Part shown: in pieces, positions 7,642 to 10,494 of the stretch
Position numbering within the stretch: the stretch's first letter is position 1
Layout of the letters: every line of letters begins with the position of its first letter
From: Spirochaetales bacterium
GTDB lineage: Bacteria; Spirochaetota; Spirochaetia; Treponematales; UBA12059
Length of the DNA stretch: 10,494 bases
NCBI GenBank assembly: GCA_016938515.1
Contig: JAFGUM010000281.1
Location: 1-10,494, forward strand
Direction: 5' to 3'
The notes under the pieces: model-generated
Database searches by the model: none
What the model saw: the letters and a program-made list of their open reading frames with translations, nothing else
Told to the model about the DNA's origin: nothing
Position numbers and translations under genes: made by a program

Positions 7642-10494
7642 ATGAGCGCCTACGACACGATACTGGCCGGGCTGGATCCCGCGCGGCAGCTACCGGCGGT
7701 TACCGAAACGCGATCCACCGTCGTATCAGCCGGCGCTGGTTCGGGCAAGACCCGCGTGCTGGCGGTGCGCTACCTGCACCTCGTAAAGGAACGGGAGCTG
7801 CCAGTCGAGCGCATCCTGTGCATGACCTTTACCAAAAAAGCCGCCGCCGAGATGAGCGAGCGCATACGCGGCATGCTCGCCGCGTGCGCGGTGGACGATG
7901 AAGTATTCTCGCGGGCTCTCGCGGCTTTTCCCTCTGCGCGCGTATCCACGCTGGATTCGCTGTGCGCCGAGATCGCGGCCAACGGGTGCGCCCGCTGGGG
8001 GGTAGCTCCCGATTTTGTGGTAGACGAGGAAGCCGCGGCCGAAGCGCTACGCTCGTACGCGATGGATTTCCTGCTGCGCAGGCGCGCTGAGCCACTGACG
8101 GCTTCTTTTCTGGCCGCTACCGGATTTGAGAAAGCCCTGGAAGCCCTGCTCCAGCTGGCTGGCGGCAGAAGCGGCCTCATAGTCTCGAGCCATAGCTTTG
8201 ACAAGGCAGGCCAGGACGACGCCCTGGCTGCCACGCTCGGATGGATACACGACAGGCTGTACGCGTTACTCCAGGGTGGCCTCGAGTTTGCGGACGCCAC
8301 CGCGCCAACGGTACGGGCATGGATGGACCGCGCTGCCCTCTTACCGCTTGAGCCGCCCAATCACGACGAGCAATCGTCCCTGTCGCGCGCCATGGCCGCG
8401 TACGAGGCGATACGCCAGCTGAGGCGTCCGGGTAGCAATACCAAGGGAGACGCCGCCCGGTATTTCAACGAAGCAGGAGCGGAAGCAAAAGACCTTGCCG
8501 CGGCGGCCTTGCTCGCCTGCGAGGCTCTGCTCGACGACCGGCGTGCCGAGGCCATGACGCTGCTCCGCGATTTTATGGCAGGCGCGGCGGCGGCACGAGC
8601 GGCTTCTGGCCGACTTACCTTTGCCGACGTGGCGGCGATGGCCGTGGGGGCTCTCGAGGCGGACGCCGCGCTGAGGGACTGGTACAAGTCGCGATACGAC
8701 GCCATCATGGTAGACGAATTCCAGGACGACAACGAACTGCAGAAGCGGCTGCTCTACCTACTCGCCGAACGGCGCGCCGAGCGTGCCGTGCCGCTCGCGG
8801 CGGGTACCGGCGTCGATCCTTCGCGGCTAGAACCGGGCGTCCTCTTCTTCGTTGGTGATGACAAGCAGAGTGTCTACGCCTTCAGAGGCGCCGATGTTAC
8901 CGTGTTCAGGGGGCTGTCACGCGAGCTGGAGCAAACGCCAGGGGGCCTCGGGCACCATCTCCTGGTTACCAACTGGCGGTCAGAACCAGGCCTCATCGAC
9001 TTTTTCAACCGCACGTTCTCCAGTATCCTGCCGTCGCCAGAAGACGCGTCTGCCAGAGACTACGAAGCGCGCTTCGTCCCCCTCGGCAGCGGCCCCGCGA
9101 CACCGGGGGTAGAACCAGCAGTCGTGTATCTGGAATCCAACGAACCGGACACCGACGACGATCTCTCTTCCGGTGAATCGGAAGCATGGCGCATCGCCGA
9201 GCTCGTGCTGTCGCTCGTGCGGGAGGGTGTGCCCGTGCCAGCCCGCGCTGAAGACGGGTCCAGGATCGCAAAACCCTGCGATTTCGAGGATATAGCGGTG
9301 CTGTTCAAGTCTACAGCCGGGCAGAACGTCGTGGAACGCTTCTTCAGACTGCTGGGCATACCGTATACGGCGGCTTCCACCGCGGGCTTGTACGCGGAAT
9401 CCATCGTGGGAGACGTGTACGCCATGCTCAGGCTTGCCGTCTACCCCGACGACAGGCTCGCGTTCGCGACCGTGCTTCGGAGCCCCTTCGCGCGCCTCCC
9501 GGATGATGACGTCTTCATCGCGCTGTCCCCCGGTGCGGAAGGCCCCGACGGGCTCATGGCTCTCAATCCGGAAGCTCTGTCAGCGCCCGGAGCCAGACGC
9601 TTCGCGCACGCGCGCGAAACCTGGGATACGCTCCGCGCCATGGCGGATCGTGAACCGCTCGTGCGGCTCGTAGAGTACCTGTGGTACGACCGCGGTCTTC
9701 GCTGGAACGTACAGAGGGATCCAGCGGCGGCGGCTTTTCTGGAACATTTTGACTACGCATGGTCCATGGCCGCAGCCGCAGACGCGCGTGGTGATAGGCT
9801 CGTCGACCTCGTCGCGGCCATGGAACCGCGGATAGGCAAGGTCGAGCGCTACGACGAGGGAGCCGTGGCCAGGGAAAGCTCACGCGGCGTATCCATCATG
9901 ACGGTTCACCTGAGCAAAGGGCTGGAGTTCCCGGTGGTCATACTGCCGGACCTCGACAACACGGGCAGAAACACCCCGGGCACGCCAATTTCAAACACCG
10001 TGCGCTTTGGTCCGTCAATACGGCTTCTTGGAGAGAATGCCGTGCCGTCAGACCCGGTAGAAGACCTGGATGCCAGCCTGCGCAAGCTTTCCCGCGGCAA
10101 AGGCGTAGAAGCCATGGACGAATCTCTCGCGGAGACAGCGCGCCTTTTCTACGTAGCGTGCACCAGGGCCATAGCGCGTTTGTACCTCGTGGGCAAAGTG
10201 CCCGCAAACGCCGATGATGCGGGCAGAAGCTTCCGGGGCCTCCTTGCCAGAGCCTGGCCATGGATGGGGCCTCGCTGCGTTTCAGACGAGGATTTCGACT
10301 CGCAACGGCCTGACGACGCGCCCGCGGTTTGCTCCGTCGACTACGTTCCGTCACGCTCCAAGGCCGACTACGCGCGGCTGGCATCCCGCGCGGGGGCCGA
10401 CGGGCGCTCGCTCGCGGCGGCCAGCGCGGACGCTGCTTCTCCGGCGCTGCCAGTGCGAACCTGGCGCTGGTCTGTTACCGGCGCGGCGGAGCGC
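7642..10494 (+). CDS. addA: AddA-type UvrD-family DNA helicase (3' end outside window)
   Basis: The frame is open from the ATG at 7642 to the right edge (951 codons, no stop). All superfamily 1A helicase motifs can be read: Walker A AGAGSGKT (residues 30-37), Ia TFTKKAAAEM (62-71), Ib STLDSLC (102-108), II DEFQD (358-362), III VGDDKQSVYAFRGAD (404-418), IV NWRS (444-447), V TVHLSKGLEFP (754-764) and VI ARLFYVACTRA (833-843). It is therefore an ATP-driven 3'-5' translocase of the UvrD/RecB/AddA type. AddA proteins are about 1200 residues with a C-terminal PD-(D/E)XK nuclease; that region would lie beyond the window, so a plain UvrD-like helicase is not excluded. The start is supported by GGTGAGG (7630-7636), five bases before the ATG and overlapping the 3' end of the AddB-like gene, which implies coupled translation of the two subunits. 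Motif Ib has LDSLC where TIHSFC is commoner, and motif IV has NWRS for NYRS/NFRS; these are mild deviations compatible with activity. Confidence 0.9.
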   Translation, partial: MSAYDTILAGLDPARQLPAVTETRSTVVSAGAGSGKTRVLAVRYLHLVKERELPVERILCMTFTKKAAAEMSERIRGMLAACAVDDEVFSRALAAFPSARVSTLDSLCAEIAANGCARWGVAPDFVVDEEAAAEALRSYAMDFLLRRRAEPLTASFLAATGFEKALEALLQLAGGRSGLIVSSHSFDKAGQDDALAATLGWIHDRLYALLQGGLEFADATAPTVRAWMDRAALLPLEPPNHDEQSSLSRAMAAYEAIRQLRRPGSNTKGDAARYFNEAGAEAKDLAAAALLACEALLDDRRAEAMTLLRDFMAGAAAARAASGRLTFADVAAMAVGALEADAALRDWYKSRYDAIMVDEFQDDNELQKRLLYLLAERRAERAVPLAAGTGVDPSRLEPGVLFFVGDDKQSVYAFRGADVTVFRGLSRELEQTPGGLGHHLLVTNWRSEPGLIDFFNRTFSSILPSPEDASARDYEARFVPLGSGPATPGVEPAVVYLESNEPDTDDDLSSGESEAWRIAELVLSLVREGVPVPARAEDGSRIAKPCDFEDIAVLFKSTAGQNVVERFFRLLGIPYTAASTAGLYAESIVGDVYAMLRLAVYPDDRLAFATVLRSPFARLPDDDVFIALSPGAEGPDGLMALNPEALSAPGARRFAHARETWDTLRAMADREPLVRLVEYLWYDRGLRWNVQRDPAAAAFLEHFDYAWSMAAAADARGDRLVDLVAAMEPRIGKVERYDEGAVARESSRGVSIMTVHLSKGLEFPVVILPDLDNTGRNTPGTPISNTVRFGPSIRLLGENAVPSDPVEDLDASLRKLSRGKGVEAMDESLAETARLFYVACTRAIARLYLVGKVPANADDAGRSFRGLLARAWPWMGPRCVSDEDFDSQRPDDAPAVCSVDYVPSRSKADYARLASRAGADGRSLAAASADAASPALPVRTWRWSVTGAAER

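Noticed and set aside
7770..8360. Antisense open frame of 196 codons opposite the addA-like gene
   Set aside because: The plus strand carries helicase motifs Ia and Ib here; the antisense product is low-complexity Ser/Ala/Arg.
4949..10494. Nuclease-helicase pair as a novel anti-phage defence system
   Set aside because: The motifs, gene order and iron-sulfur cysteines fit the housekeeping AddB/AddA recombination complex. No integrase, toxin, methylase or other defence gene is nearby.

Overview
The window is a dense, single-strand stretch of a GC-rich bacterial genome (roughly 60% G+C by eye). All five genes lie on the plus strand. Isoleucine is often encoded by ATA in spite of the G+C content. 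The protein families and the form of the AddB-like N-terminus remind me of Spirochaetota, especially the Treponema/Spirochaeta group. That placement is an inference from recalled similarity and was not tested.

Layout. At the left edge (1-737) is the end of a polytopic membrane protein of the DUF1624 / heparan-alpha-glucosaminide N-acetyltransferase type, missing only its first residues. A 93-base gap follows; it carries a plausible sigma-70-type promoter and a G-rich ribosome binding site. Next comes a very large GH13 alpha-amylase-superfamily protein (831-4430, 1199 residues) with long N- and C-terminal extensions. It is followed by a small flavin reductase-like FMN-binding protein (4442-4945), an AddB-type PD-(D/E)XK nuclease with an iron-sulfur cluster cysteine set (4949-7639), and an AddA-type UvrD-family helicase (7642 to the right edge, incomplete). 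Gaps between the last four genes are 11, 3 and 2 bases, so they very probably form one transcription unit.

How the genes fit together. The AddB-like and AddA-like proteins are the two halves of a helicase-nuclease that processes double-strand DNA ends for recombination. The addB-addA order and the 2-base gap agree with a stoichiometric complex. The GH13 protein has the full catalytic Asp/Glu/Asp set and probably acts on an alpha-glucan, and the flavin reductase is a small redox protein. I see no biochemical reason for these two to share an operon with AddAB, so that linkage is the most curious contextual point.

I found no tRNA, rRNA, CRISPR array, insertion sequence or phage gene. No stretch of 300 bases lacks a gene. 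The most unusual local feature is a perfect 26-base palindrome (3933-3958) inside the GH13 coding sequence. Overall this looks like a core-genome region carrying known families, not a new system.
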